DNA of 64,000 bases. It comes from Streptomyces flavofungini. GTDB lineage: Bacteria > Actinomycetota > Actinomycetes > Streptomycetales > Streptomycetaceae. Position 1 is the stretch's first letter; every line of letters starts with the position of its first letter. Location of the stretch: NCBI RefSeq assembly GCF_030388665.1, contig NZ_CP128846.1, forward strand, positions 3,326,001 to 3,390,000. Direction: 5' to 3'. Both the position numbers and the translations under genes were made by a program. The notes beneath the pieces were generated by a model, which was not told the DNA's origin, ran no database searches, and was given only the letters and a program-made list of their open reading frames with translations. Below are positions 9,251-19,300 of the stretch, piece by piece.

Positions 9251-9793
9251 CTACGCGCTGGTCTCGACCGGCGTCCGCTTCATCTCCAGGGACTCCACCA
9301 TCGCCGTCAGCTGACCGAACGGGGCCGTGCCCGCGACCACCGTCGTGGCGCCCTTGTCCTGGAGGACGAGCGCGTCGTAGCGCGAACCCTTGTAGCGGTG
9401 CCAGGTCTTGCCCGCGATCTCCTGGGTCCGCTCGGTCTTGCGCGCGTTCTGCGTGGCCGACTCGATGAACTCGGACGGCTTGCCCGTGGACTGCTTGACC
9501 GCCACGTACTCCCCGGCCGGGTCGAGGAAGCCCAGGTGCCAGCTGTCGTGGTCGGCGCCGTTGTACCGCACCGAGGTCGGCTTCCACGACTTGGGGAGGC
9601 CCTGGGGCGCCGCCACCGGGTAGGGCGCGGCCCGCCGGGCGGTCAGGAGCTCGACGCTGTAGTCGACCCGCTTGACGGGGTCCTTGGACTCGTCGTGCGG
9701 GATGAAGACGTAGATCACTGCCACCACGATGCCGATGACGGCCAACGAGAGCAGCATGTTCCGCACGGTCTGCTTGCCATTTCTGCCTGCCAC
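9251..9793 (-). CDS. DUF4245 single-pass membrane protein
   Basis: This 180-residue protein starts at a GTG at 9793 (VAGRNGKQTVRNM). It has one N-terminal membrane helix (MLLSLAVIGIVVAVIYVFI) followed by an extracytoplasmic domain with alternating beta-like segments, among them SWHLGFLDPAGEYVAVKQS and WHRYKGSRYDALVLQD. This is the actinobacterial DUF4245 family, of unknown function. It lies divergent to glpX, its usual neighbour as I recall. A possible longer start at 9835 adds only family-unlike sequence. Confidence 0.8.
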   Translation of the reverse strand: MAGRNGKQTVRNMLLSLAVIGIVVAVIYVFIPHDESKDPVKRVDYSVELLTARRAAPYPVAAPQGLPKSWKPTSVRYNGADHDSWHLGFLDPAGEYVAVKQSTGKPSEFIESATQNARKTERTQEIAGKTWHRYKGSRYDALVLQDKGATTVVAGTAPFGQLTAMVESLEMKRTPVETSA

Positions 9794-9917
9794 GCCCCCA
9801 ATCGTCGCAGGTCCCCACGGCGCACCGGCCCGCACCCCCTCCCCCGCTCACGTGTGGGGCCCTCTGCTCATTCTTTCGACCTGCGGATAGAGTCAAGGGC
9901 ATATCCCTCGTCCGGCC

Positions 9918-9942
9918 GCCCACCCGTCTCCCACCACCGCCC
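9918..9942 (-). repeat. Family A dispersed repeat, intergenic copy upstream of glpX
   Basis: These 25 bases are identical to positions 29931-29955 inside oxyR and match the permease copy at 22 of 25 in reverse orientation. They lie between the divergent DUF4245 and glpX genes. The adjoining bases (GACGCCCTGCGGGCGCAG) form a small stem, as GC-rich bases beside the other copies also do. Confidence 0.85.
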
Positions 9943-9998
9943 TTCCAAGGACGCCCTGCGGGCGCAGTTTCTCCATCGCATCAGAAAGGTGCGCCTCG

Positions 9999-11033
9999 AT
10001 GACCGAGCATCACTCGCTGCCGTCCGAACTCGTGGTCTCCCCGGAGGCTCCGGACCGCAACCTCGCCCTGGAGCTCGTCCGGGTCACCGAAGCCGCCGCC
10101 ATGGCGGCGGGCCGCTGGGTCGGCCGCGGCGACAAGATCGGCGCGGACGGTGCCGCCGTCAGGGCCATGCGGACCCTCGTCCACACCGTGTCGATGAACG
10201 GCGTCGTCGTCATCGGGGAGGGCGAGAAGGACGAGGCGCCGATGCTCTTCAACGGCGAGCGCATCGGCGACGGCACCGGTGCCGAGGTCGACATCGCCGT
10301 CGACCCGATCGACGGCACCACCCTGACCGCCAAGGGCATGCCGAACGCCATCGCGGTCCTCGCCGCCGCCGACCGCGGCACCATGTTCGACCCGTCCGCG
10401 GTCTTCTACATGGACAAGCTGGTCACCGGCCCCGAGGCCGCCGACTACGTGGACATCAACGCGCCCGCCGCGGTCAACATCCGCCGCGTCGCCAAGGCCA
10501 AGAAGTCCTCGCCCGAGGACGTCACGGTGATGATCCTGGACCGGCCCCGGCACGAGGGCATCGTCAAGGAGATCCGCGAGACCGGCGCCCGCATCAAGTT
10601 CATCTCGGACGGCGACGTGGCCGGGTCGATCATGGCGGTCCGCGAAGGCACCGGCGTCGACCTGCTCATGGGCGTCGGCGGCACCCCGGAGGGCATCATC
10701 AGCGCCTGCGCGATCAAGTGCCTGGGCGGTGTCATCCAGGGCAAGCTGTGGCCCAAGGACGACGCGGAGAAGCAGCGCGCGATCGACGCCGGGCACGACC
10801 TGGACCGCACGCTCTCCACGAACGACCTGGTCAGCGGCGACAACGTGTTCTTCGTCGCGACCGGCATCACCGACGGCGAACTGCTGCGCGGCGTGCGTTA
10901 CCGCGCGGAGAACGCCTCGACGTCCTCGCTCGTGATGCGCTCCAAGTCCGGCACCATCCGGAAGATCGACTCCGACCACCGGCTCTCGAAGCTGCGCGCG
11001 TACAGCGCCATCGACTTCGACCGCGCCAAGTAG
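9999..11033 (+). CDS. glpX: Fructose-1,6-bisphosphatase class II
   Basis: GlpX (344 residues) hydrolyses fructose 1,6-bisphosphate in gluconeogenesis. Motifs are [18 protein letters not shown], the metal/phosphate site [22 protein letters not shown] and [18 protein letters not shown]. Class II enzymes are the usual and often only FBPase in actinobacteria. It starts at an ATG shortly after the family A repeat and ends just before a strong hairpin. It sits beside the WhiB-like gene and the fumarases, all central carbon and redox genes. Confidence 0.96.
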   Translation: MTEHHSLPSELVVSPEAPDRNLALELVRVTEAAAMAAGRWVGRGDKIGADGAAVRAMRTLVHTVSMNGVVVIGEGEKDEAPMLFNGERIGDGTGAEVDIAVDPIDGTTLTAKGMPNAIAVLAAADRGTMFDPSAVFYMDKLVTGPEAADYVDINAPAAVNIRRVAKAKKSSPEDVTVMILDRPRHEGIVKEIRETGARIKFISDGDVAGSIMAVREGTGVDLLMGVGGTPEGIISACAIKCLGGVIQGKLWPKDDAEKQRAIDAGHDLDRTLSTNDLVSGDNVFFVATGITDGELLRGVRYRAENASTSSLVMRSKSGTIRKIDSDHRLSKLRAYSAIDFDRAK

Positions 11034-11055
11034 GCGCGGGCCGCGGCTCGGCCGC

Positions 11056-11103
11056 GTACGACGACGGGGGCGCTCCGTGCGGGGAGCGCCCCCGTCGTCG
11101 TAC
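11056..11103. terminator. Strong bidirectional terminator after glpX
   Basis: A perfect 21-bp stem with a 6-base loop (GTGCGG) begins 23 bases after the glpX stop. It also lies downstream of the convergent WhiB-like gene. It is one of the most stable hairpins in the window. Confidence 0.95.
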
Positions 11104-11109
11104 GAAGAT

Positions 11110-11147
11110 GAGGCCTCGGAAGTCGAGGCCTCGGAGGACGAGGCCTC
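11110..11147. repeat. 15-bp tandem repeat downstream of the WhiB-like gene
   Basis: GAGGCCTCGGA-type units begin at 11110, 11125 and 11140; each contains the palindrome GAGGCCTC. They lie between the glpX terminator and the WhiB-like stop at 11185. Confidence 0.8.
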
Positions 11148-11184
11148 ATGAGCGCCGCCTCGTCCGCTCGGCGCGCGGCGGGGC

Positions 11185-11601
11185 TCAGCCCGCGGCGGCG
11201 ATGGTGCCCGCTGCGGTGCGGGTGGCCTTCTGCAGCTCCAGGTCGCGGCGGCGGCGCCGGGCGAGGACCACACGGCGCTCGGCGGCGGTCAGGCCGCCCC
11301 AGACGCCGTACGGCTCGGGCTGGAGCAGGGCGTGCTCACGGCACTCCACCATGACGGGACAGCGGGCGCAGACGCGCTTCGCGGCCTCCTCGCGGGAGAG
11401 CCGGGCGGCGGTGGGCTCCTTGGACGGGGCGAAGAACAGTCCGGCCTCGTCCCTGCGGCACACGGCGTCGGAGTGCCATGGGTTGTCCTGGTCCCGCTCG
11501 CGCACTGGCACCCCGCCCCAAGCGCTCGACTGCGCTCGTGCCGGGGAGGCCCCCTCCGCCGGTACGGCGACCTGCAGGGACTGATGCGTCGGTTGCAGCA
11601 C
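11185..11601 (-). CDS. wblI: WhiB-like iron-sulfur protein
   Basis: This 138-residue Wbl protein has the four cluster cysteines C48, C78, C81 and C87 (C...CARCPVMVEC) and the GVWGGLTAAERR turn, followed by a basic tail (LARRRRRDLELQK). Wbl proteins bind a [4Fe-4S] cluster and act with the main sigma factor to control transcription. The symbol wblI rests on remembered synteny with S. coelicolor (beside glpX and the fumarases) and should be confirmed. Residues 17-29 (GASPARAQSSAWG) are encoded by a palindromic repeat and appear to be extra relative to the family; they lie N-terminal to the first cysteine. Confidence 0.88.
   Translation of the reverse strand: MLQPTHQSLQVAVPAEGASPARAQSSAWGGVPVRERDQDNPWHSDAVCRRDEAGLFFAPSKEPTAARLSREEAAKRVCARCPVMVECREHALLQPEPYGVWGGLTAAERRVVLARRRRRDLELQKATRTAAGTIAAAG
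11515..11554. repeat. Family C palindromic repeat inside the WhiB-like gene
   Basis: CCCCAAGCGCTCGACTGCGC, then TCGTGCCGGGGAGGCCCC, resembles the palindromic repeat at 17593-17626 (reverse) and 19162-19202. The shared frame is CCCC(A)AGC....GAGC.GGGG.GGCCCC, with differing centres. It sits in the coding sequence and keeps the frame open. Confidence 0.7.
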
Positions 11602-11782
11602 GGTCTACTCCTGACGACGGCTTCGCGAGCGAGAGACGATGCCCGAAGCTCTACCCGCTGTGTGCGGGCCTATGCACTGCGTCCCGGTGTACGGAAGCTC
11701 CGGTTCCTGCCGTGCGGCGCGGGTGGCCGGAACGTGTCGTCGTCGTGCGGACGCGCCGGCGCGGCGGCGGCGCGCGGCGCGC

Positions 11783-12451
11783 TCAGCCCTCCAGCCGCTT
11801 GCGCAGATATCCGCGCAGGTCACGGATGAGCTTGCCGTGCTTGGGACGGGCCTTGATGTCGCCGAAGACGGCGAAGCCCTCGACGAAGACGACCGGCGCG
11901 TCCTTCTCCTCGGCGTCCAGGGTGTCCACTTCGACGGTGCCGAAGACGCCCGTGCCGCGGCCGCGCAGCGAGATGTTCTCCGGGACGCGGATCTTCACGT
12001 CGCCGAACAGCGCGAATCCCTTGATCAGGACCTGCCGGTGCTCGAAGACGGCCTCGCTGAGGTCGATCACGACGTCGCTGAACACGGCGTACGCGTGCGT
12101 GCGGCGGCCGACGCGCCAGCGGCCCTTGCGGACGGCGTCGCCGAAGACCGCGTGCAGGGTCTCGTCGGCGCTCTCGGGGACCTCGCCGGGCGAGGGCCGG
12201 GCGGGCGCCTTCTCGAACGAGGGGCCCTTGTCACCGGGGGCGGGCAGGTCCTCGACGAACGGCTCCAGCTCGGCGACGGTCTTGGCGTTGTAGACCCCTT
12301 CGATCCGCTCGCCGTGCTCCTCCGGGTCGATCCGGCCCGTGGCGAGCGCCTCGGCGAGGATGTCGGCGACGCGGTCTCTGTCGGCGTCCGAAGCACGCAG
12401 CCGCGCGGGCGCCTTGGCGGCAGGGGTCTGGGAACGCTTCTCTAGGTCCAC
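11783..12451 (-). CDS. DUF1707 and LiaF-like C-terminal domain protein
   Basis: This 222-residue protein has an N-terminal DUF1707 domain ([40 protein letters not shown]) and a C-terminal region with repeated beta-strand motifs ([38 protein letters not shown]). That region resembles the cell-wall stress response domain of LiaF/VraT-like proteins. No membrane helix is evident. The function is unknown; membrane or envelope sensing is plausible. It lies between the WhiB-like gene and the divergent class I fumarase. Confidence 0.82.
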   Translation of the reverse strand: MDLEKRSQTPAAKAPARLRASDADRDRVADILAEALATGRIDPEEHGERIEGVYNAKTVAELEPFVEDLPAPGDKGPSFEKAPARPSPGEVPESADETLHAVFGDAVRKGRWRVGRRTHAYAVFSDVVIDLSEAVFEHRQVLIKGFALFGDVKIRVPENISLRGRGTGVFGTVEVDTLDAEEKDAPVVFVEGFAVFGDIKARPKHGKLIRDLRGYLRKRLEG

Positions 12452-12670
12452 GCCGTCAGCGTACCCAAACGCGATAGATCGCGACTAGACCCCGCGAGGG
12501 GCAGCCCGGCCGCGCGCGGGGCGCGGCGACCGGCCCGCGTCCGGCGGACCCGGCAGCCGCCGCCAAGTGAGCCTTACCTCACCGGACCGGCGCCGGTCGG
12601 GCGCTCTACGCTGGTCGGGCGCCACCAATGGAGGTCGCGCCGCTGTCTGCCGAGTGAGGAATTGGGCGTC

Positions 12671-14338
<1,668 letters not shown>

Positions 14339-14350
14339 CTGCCGGGGACG

Positions 14351-15898
14351 TCAGGCGAACCGCTGGTTCGCCGCGCCCGTGCACTTCTGGAGCCGCAGGG
14401 GGTCCTTGGCTCCCGCGAGGGTCAGGCAGAGCGTGCTGTCCGCCGCCGGGCGCAGGGTGCCGGACTGCTTGACGAACTTCTGGTTGGTACCGCCGTGGCA
14501 GTTCCAGAGGGTGACGGCGGTGCCTTCCTCGTACGCGCCCCCGGGGACGTCCAGGCAGCGGTCCTGGGTCAGTCCGGTGTGCAGGGAGCGCCGGTCGGAG
14601 TCGTACCACCAGGTCTGGTTGCGGTTGCCGGTGCAGTCCCAGCCCTGGACCTTGGTGCCGTTGCGGCTGCTCGACGCGTCCACGTCGACGCAGGTCTTGG
14701 TGGCCTCGTTCGTCAACGGCTTGTACGCGTCGTCCCAGGCGCCCTCGTACAGCTTGGCGCCGCCCGTGGACGCGGGGTCGGCGCAGCTGCCCTCGCGCCA
14801 GCCGGAGTTGTGGAGCTGGGTGAGGCAGGAGGCGAAGGCGGCGTGGCCGCGGGCGTTGGGGTGGAACGACTGGCGCACCGAGTTGGAGTCCGGCGGGAAC
14901 GGATTGGTCAGGTCCACGTACAGGCCGCGGGCCCAGGTGTCCTCCATGCAGACCTCGTGGCCGTGGAAGAGCCGGGAGTTGTCGAGGTAGAGCGCGCCGG
15001 AGTTCTTCGCGGCCCTGCGCATGCCGCGTTCGAAGGCGGGCACGGCCTCGTTGCGGCCCCACTCGGTGTCGGAGTCGTACCCGAGCCCCCCGCAGGCCAG
15101 CTTGCCGGGGAACTGCGGGTTGTCGCGGAAGTCGGGGCCGATCGGGCTCGGGTAGCCCATGACGACCAGCTTGTAGTCGTCGCCCGCGTAGCCCGCCCGG
15201 TCCATGACGGTGCGCAGGTCGCGCACGGACTGCTCGACCTTGGGCACGAGCGCGTCGACGCGGGCCTGCCAGCCGTCCTTGTACTTGGGGGCGCACGGGC
15301 CCTGGAGGGTGAGGTAGCGGGTCACGCAGTCGGTCATGACGGGGGCGAACTGGAGGTCGTCGTTGGCGCCGACGACGAGCAGGATCGTCTTGATCCGGGT
15401 GTTGCGGGCCTTGATGGCGAGGTTGTCGCTCTGCACCAGCTCGTCCGCGTACTGCTTCTGGCCGCCGATCCTGATGTTGGCGGTCCGCGCGCCCGAGCAG
15501 GCCACGTTGTACGTGACGTCCGCGGGGATGCCGGTGCGGTGGATGGCGGCGTCCGGCGAGCGGTGGCACCAGTTGTCGGGGCCGTCGGTGCCCGGCTCGT
15601 ACGTCCCGACGCCCTCGCCGCTGATCTCGCTGTCGCCGAGGGAGATCAGGCCCGTCTTGCGGTCGGCGAGCGGGCGCTCGGCCGGGTCGCCGTACAGCTT
15701 GGTGGCCTCGGCCGCGCGGATCTTCTCCAGCTCCGGCGGCAGGGGCGTCGCCGTGGGGGCGGGGCCCTTGGGGTCCGCGGCCCGGGCCGGGGCGGCCGTC
15801 GCGGCCCCGCCGATCAGGACCGTGACGGCGGCCGCCGCCGTGAGTGTGCCGCGCAGTCGGCTCGCGCCGGCACGTCTGACGCGTTGAACGCGCTTCAT
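14351..15898 (-). CDS. Secreted SGNH/GDSL hydrolase with C-terminal ricin-B lectin domain
   Basis: This 515-residue protein starts with a signal peptide (basic KRVQRVRRAGASRLR, a hydrophobic core, cleavage near APARA/ADP). The SGNH blocks are visible: block I LISLGDSEISGEG with the nucleophile serine, VACSGAR, LLVVGANDDL, and a late histidine in SVRQSFHPNARGH. Two or three ricin-B type QxW repeats follow (QGWDCTGNRNQTWW, VTLWNCHGGTNQKF, then QKCTGAANQRF), which probably bind carbohydrate. It is likely an extracellular esterase acting on a polymer. It converges on fumB with 12 bases between stops. Confidence 0.9.
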   Translation of the reverse strand: MKRVQRVRRAGASRLRGTLTAAAAVTVLIGGAATAAPARAADPKGPAPTATPLPPELEKIRAAEATKLYGDPAERPLADRKTGLISLGDSEISGEGVGTYEPGTDGPDNWCHRSPDAAIHRTGIPADVTYNVACSGARTANIRIGGQKQYADELVQSDNLAIKARNTRIKTILLVVGANDDLQFAPVMTDCVTRYLTLQGPCAPKYKDGWQARVDALVPKVEQSVRDLRTVMDRAGYAGDDYKLVVMGYPSPIGPDFRDNPQFPGKLACGGLGYDSDTEWGRNEAVPAFERGMRRAAKNSGALYLDNSRLFHGHEVCMEDTWARGLYVDLTNPFPPDSNSVRQSFHPNARGHAAFASCLTQLHNSGWREGSCADPASTGGAKLYEGAWDDAYKPLTNEATKTCVDVDASSSRNGTKVQGWDCTGNRNQTWWYDSDRRSLHTGLTQDRCLDVPGGAYEEGTAVTLWNCHGGTNQKFVKQSGTLRPAADSTLCLTLAGAKDPLRLQKCTGAANQRFA

Positions 15899-15919
15899 TG
15901 CGCCTCCCCGGTTTCGTGT

Positions 15920-15944
15920 TACCCACGGTTTTTACTGGTGGGTA
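15920..15944. promoter_or_regulatory. Inverted repeat upstream of the SGNH hydrolase gene
   Basis: TACCCAC at 15920-15926 and GTGGGTA at 15938-15944 are perfect complements with 11 bases between them, 22 bases before the hydrolase start. The position suits an operator that blocks transcription. No matching regulator gene is adjacent. Confidence 0.5.
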
Positions 15945-16029
15945 GGGGGCTTGGGAATAGTCCGAACAAGACAAGTGCTCAACTTTTTGAGGAAGTTGCG
16001 CACCCAGAAGCACGGAAGGACCAGCGGAC

Positions 16030-17463
16030 ATGAGCGGCGGCGACAGCGGCGAGCAGGGCCGGGACAGCGGTGTCGAGCAGGGCGGATACCGCGTCGAACA
16101 CGACTCCATGGGTGAGGTGCGGGTCCCGGCCGACGCCAAGTGGCGGGCCCAGACCCAGCGCGCCGTGGAGAACTTCCCCGTCTCCGGCCAGCGCCTGGAG
16201 CGCGCCCACATCGCGGCCCTCGCCGAGATCAAGGCGGCCGCCGCGAAGGTCAACGCGGAGCTCGGCGTGCTCGACCAGGACGTCGCCGGGGCCATCGTGG
16301 CCGCCGCGCGCGAGGTCGCCGAGGGGCGCTGGGACGCGCACTTCCCCGTCGACGTCTTCCAGACCGGCTCCGGCACCTCGTCCAACATGAACACCAACGA
16401 GGTCATCGCCACCCTCGCCACCGAGCGGCTCGGCCGGGACGTCCACCCCAACGACCACGTCAACGCCTCGCAGTCCTCCAACGACGTCTTCCCGTCCTCC
16501 CTCCACATCGCGGCCACCGCCGCCGTGACGGGTGATCTGATCCCCGCGCTCGACCACCTCGCCGACGCCCTCACGCGCAAGGCCGAGGAGTTCGCCGACG
16601 TCGTCAAGTCCGGGCGTACGCATCTGATGGACGCCACGCCCGTCACCCTCGGGCAGGAGTTCGGGGGGTACGCGGCGCAGGTGCGGTACGGGGTCGAGCG
16701 GCTGCGGGCCTCGCTGCCGCGGCTCGCCGAACTGCCGCTCGGCGGGACCGCCGTCGGCACCGGCATCAACACCCCGCCCGGATTCTCCGCCGCCGTCATC
16801 GCCGAGGTCGCCCGCGCGACCGGCCTTCCGCTCACCGAGGCGCGCGATCACTTCGAGGCGCAGGGGGCGCGCGACGGGGTCGTCGAGACCTCCGGGCAGC
16901 TGCGGACCATCGCCGTCGGGCTCACCAAGATCTCCAACGACCTGCGCTGGATGGCCTCCGGGCCGCGGACCGGGCTCGCCGAGATCAGCCTGCCCGATCT
17001 GCAGCCCGGGTCCTCGATCATGCCCGGCAAGGTGAACCCGGTCGTTCCCGAGGCCGTCCTCATGGTCGCCGCGCAGGTCACCGGCAACGACACCACCGTC
17101 GCCGTGGCCGGGGCCGCCGGGAACTTCGAGCTCAACGTCATGCTGCCCGTCATCGCCAAGAACATCCTGGAGTCGGTGCGGCTGCTCGCCAACGCGGCGC
17201 GGCTGCTCGCCGACCGGACAGTCGACGGGATCGTGGCCCACCGCGAGCGGGCCCGCGAGTACGCCGAGTCCTCGCCGTCCGTCGTCACCCCGCTCAACAA
17301 GTACATCGGGTACGAGGAGGCGGCGAAGGTCGCGAAGCGGGCGCTGGCGGAGCGCAAGACGATCCGCGAGGTCGTCCTCGCCTCCGGTTACGTCGACCGG
17401 GGCGACCTCACGCTCGCCCAGCTGGACGAGGCGCTGGACGTGCTGCGGATGACGCGGCCGTAG
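16030..17463 (+). CDS. fumC: Fumarate hydratase class II
   Basis: This 477-residue class II fumarase of the aspartase/fumarase superfamily needs no metal. Motifs are [51 protein letters not shown] and the family signature [16 protein letters not shown]. The first 25 or so residues are a glycine-rich leader. It lies on the plus strand like fumB, with the SGNH gene between them, and is followed by a repeat-rich non-coding stretch. Confidence 0.96.
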   Translation: MSGGDSGEQGRDSGVEQGGYRVEHDSMGEVRVPADAKWRAQTQRAVENFPVSGQRLERAHIAALAEIKAAAAKVNAELGVLDQDVAGAIVAAAREVAEGRWDAHFPVDVFQTGSGTSSNMNTNEVIATLATERLGRDVHPNDHVNASQSSNDVFPSSLHIAATAAVTGDLIPALDHLADALTRKAEEFADVVKSGRTHLMDATPVTLGQEFGGYAAQVRYGVERLRASLPRLAELPLGGTAVGTGINTPPGFSAAVIAEVARATGLPLTEARDHFEAQGARDGVVETSGQLRTIAVGLTKISNDLRWMASGPRTGLAEISLPDLQPGSSIMPGKVNPVVPEAVLMVAAQVTGNDTTVAVAGAAGNFELNVMLPVIAKNILESVRLLANAARLLADRTVDGIVAHRERAREYAESSPSVVTPLNKYIGYEEAAKVAKRALAERKTIREVVLASGYVDRGDLTLAQLDEALDVLRMTRP

Positions 17464-17534
17464 GCCTTCGCGGGGCGCCCCAGGCCCGCCCCTTTCCCGA
17501 AACCGGGGGCCGCGCCCCCCTGGACCCCCGCTGT

Positions 17535-17573
17535 CGGCGCTTCGCGCCTCGTCCTCAAACGCCGGACGGGCTG
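17535..17573 (-). repeat. Family B dispersed repeat
   Basis: On the minus strand this reads CAGCCCGTCCGGCGTTTGAG, then GACGAGGCGCGAAGCGCCG. Near-identical copies lie at 31969-32006 (same orientation), 32147-32187 and 32222-32260 (opposite). All four are between genes. Confidence 0.85.
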
Positions 17574-17592
17574 GAACCACCCAGCCCCTCAT

Positions 17593-17626
17593 GGGGGTCC
17601 CCCCTGCTCCTTAAGAGCTTGGGGGA
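17593..17626. repeat. Family C palindromic repeat, intergenic copy
   Basis: GGGGTCCCCCCTGCTCCTTA, then AGAGCTTGGGGG: the arms CCCCCAAGCTCTT and AGGAGCAGGGGGG are partly complementary. Related sequences lie inside the WhiB-like gene and the methyltransferase gene at 18528-19244. Confidence 0.75.
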
Positions 17627-17727
17627 GATTGAGGAGCGGGGTCTGGGGCGGAGCCCCAGTTTCGGCGAAGGGGTGGGACTGGGGCGCCCCCGCGAGGCCC
17701 CCCGCCCCCAGCCCCTAATATCTGTTC

Positions 17728-18411
17728 ATGACAGACGACGACGGCGGCGTGGGCGCGGTGAGGGTGGCTCGGTGGGAGCCGGGGGCGCAGATTCTGTGGC
17801 GGTACCGGGAGAACGCCGGGGAGAGGTTCCACATCTGCCGGCCCGTCACCGTCGTGCGGGACGAGGAGGACCTCCTCGCCGTCTGGATGGCCCCGGGCAC
17901 GGAGTGCGTGAAGCCGGTGCTCGAGGACGGGACGCCGGTGCACCGGGAGCCGTTGGCGACGCGGTACACGAAGCCGCGGACGACCCGCCGGGACCACTGG
18001 TCGGGGACGGGCGTGCTGAAGCTGGCGCGTCCGGGCGAGCCGTGGTCGGTGTGGCTGTTCTGGGAGCCGGGCTGGCGGTTCAAGAACTGGTACGTGAATC
18101 TGGAGGAGCCCAGGACCCGGTGGCGGGACGGGGTGGACTCCGAGGACCACTTCCTGGACATCTCCGTACGCCCGGACGGAAGTTGGCGCTGGCATGACGA
18201 GGACGAGTTCGCCCAGGCCCAGCGGGCGGGCCTGATGACGGCGCGGCAGGCCGCGGCCGTGCGGGAGGCGGGTCGCGCGGCCGTGGACGTCATCCGCGCC
18301 TGGGGACCCCCTTTCGGGGACGACTGGCCGAGCTGGCGCCCGGACCCGGCGTGGCGCATTCCCGCCCTCCCCCGGGACTGGGACCGTACGCCCGCGCACG
18401 TGTCCTCATGA
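17728..18411 (+). CDS. DUF402 (FomD-like) protein
   Basis: This 227-residue protein matches the DUF402 beta-barrel family. The conserved block is LAVWMAPGTECVKP, WLFWEPGWRFKNWYVNLEEP and FLDISVRPDGSWRWHDEDEF. Characterised relatives hydrolyse nucleoside di- or triphosphates or act in fosfomycin biosynthesis (FomD). No antibiotic genes are close, so a general nucleotide phosphohydrolase role is the better guess. It starts at an ATG after the repeat-rich spacer and precedes a methyltransferase gene by 116 bases. Confidence 0.82.
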   Translation: MTDDDGGVGAVRVARWEPGAQILWRYRENAGERFHICRPVTVVRDEEDLLAVWMAPGTECVKPVLEDGTPVHREPLATRYTKPRTTRRDHWSGTGVLKLARPGEPWSVWLFWEPGWRFKNWYVNLEEPRTRWRDGVDSEDHFLDISVRPDGSWRWHDEDEFAQAQRAGLMTARQAAAVREAGRAAVDVIRAWGPPFGDDWPSWRPDPAWRIPALPRDWDRTPAHVSS

Positions 18412-18527
18412 GACCCTTGATGCGCCCCCGTGGTTCAAACGTAGGATCGTCCTCCGCAAGGGCGCACAGCAACAACTCCTCGTGCCCCCAGAGCGCCTGA
18501 CAGGATGTCATCAAGGAGCGGCTGAAC

Positions 18528-19244
18528 GTGAGCGAGGCATACCCCGCGCCTGGCGGCCACGACCGCACGGGCCAGGCCGAGGCGTTCGACGCCATCGGCT
18601 CGGCCTACGACGCCGCGTTCCCGCACAAGACGGGTCAACTCGCGGCGGGCCGCCGCCTCGCCGAGGAACTCCCCGCGGGCTCCCGGATCCTGGACGTGGG
18701 CTGCGGCACGGGCCTGCCGACGGCCCGCCAGCTCACCGAGGCGGGCCACTCGGTGCTCGGCGTCGACCTGTCGGCGGGCATGCTCGACCTGGCCCGGGTG
18801 AACGTACCGCCGCCGATGGCCGAGTTCCGACGGGTGGACCTGGCCGATCTGCGCCTCTCGGGCGAAGGACCGGGCGCTGTGGGGCAGTTCGACGGAATTG
18901 CCTGTTTCTTCGCGCTGTTGATGCTGCCCCGGAAGGAGATACCGTCTGCTCTTCGACTGCTGCGGTCCCTGCTCAGGCCCGGCGGTCCGCTGGGCCTTTC
19001 CATGGTCGAGGCCGACCTTGACGACGCGCCAATTCCGTTCCTGGGGCACACAATCCGGGTATCCGGTTACCTGCGGGACGAGCTGCGGCAGGTCGTGCGG
19101 GACGCCGGCTTCGACATCGCCCACGAGGAGTCGTACTCGTACGCACCGGCGAGCACCGGCGCTTCCCCCAGCTCTCAGCTACGTTCGAGCAGGGGAGGCC
19201 CCAACCCCGAGCACCAGTTATTCCTGCACTGCCGACGCGGCTGA
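18528..19244 (+). CDS. SAM-dependent class I methyltransferase
   Basis: This 238-residue Rossmann-fold methyltransferase starts at a GTG. The SAM-binding motif I is ILDVGCGTGLPTARQL, followed by the acidic loop VLGVDLSAGMLDLAR, and GIACFFALLMLPRKE lies near the active site. The substrate is unknown. Residues 212-226 (ASPSSQLRSSRGGPN) are encoded by a family C palindromic repeat. Removing them would join YAPAST directly to PEHQLFLHC, so they look like an in-frame insertion near the C-terminus. It lies 56 bases upstream of the phosphatase gene. Confidence 0.87.
   Translation: MSEAYPAPGGHDRTGQAEAFDAIGSAYDAAFPHKTGQLAAGRRLAEELPAGSRILDVGCGTGLPTARQLTEAGHSVLGVDLSAGMLDLARVNVPPPMAEFRRVDLADLRLSGEGPGAVGQFDGIACFFALLMLPRKEIPSALRLLRSLLRPGGPLGLSMVEADLDDAPIPFLGHTIRVSGYLRDELRQVVRDAGFDIAHEESYSYAPASTGASPSSQLRSSRGGPNPEHQLFLHCRRG
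19162..19202. repeat. Family C palindromic repeat inside the methyltransferase gene
   Basis: CTTCCCCCAGCTCTCAGCTA, then CGTTCGAGCAGGGGAGGCCCC: the outer arms CCCCCAGCTC and GAGCAGGGG are complementary. It lies in the coding sequence and keeps the reading frame. Confidence 0.75.
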
Positions 19245-19300
19245 GCAACGCTTGGACGGCGCGCGCGGCGCGCAGCCCCGGACGGACGGATTCGAAACGC

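Larger units (their letters stand above)
17464..17727. other. Non-coding stretch after fumC holding two dispersed repeats
   Basis: I see no gene here. It holds a family B repeat at 17535-17573, a family C palindrome at 17593-17626, and a GGGGCGGAGCCCC hairpin at about 17649. Imperfect stems just after the fumC stop (CCCGAAACCGGGGG) could terminate transcription. Confidence 0.7.
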
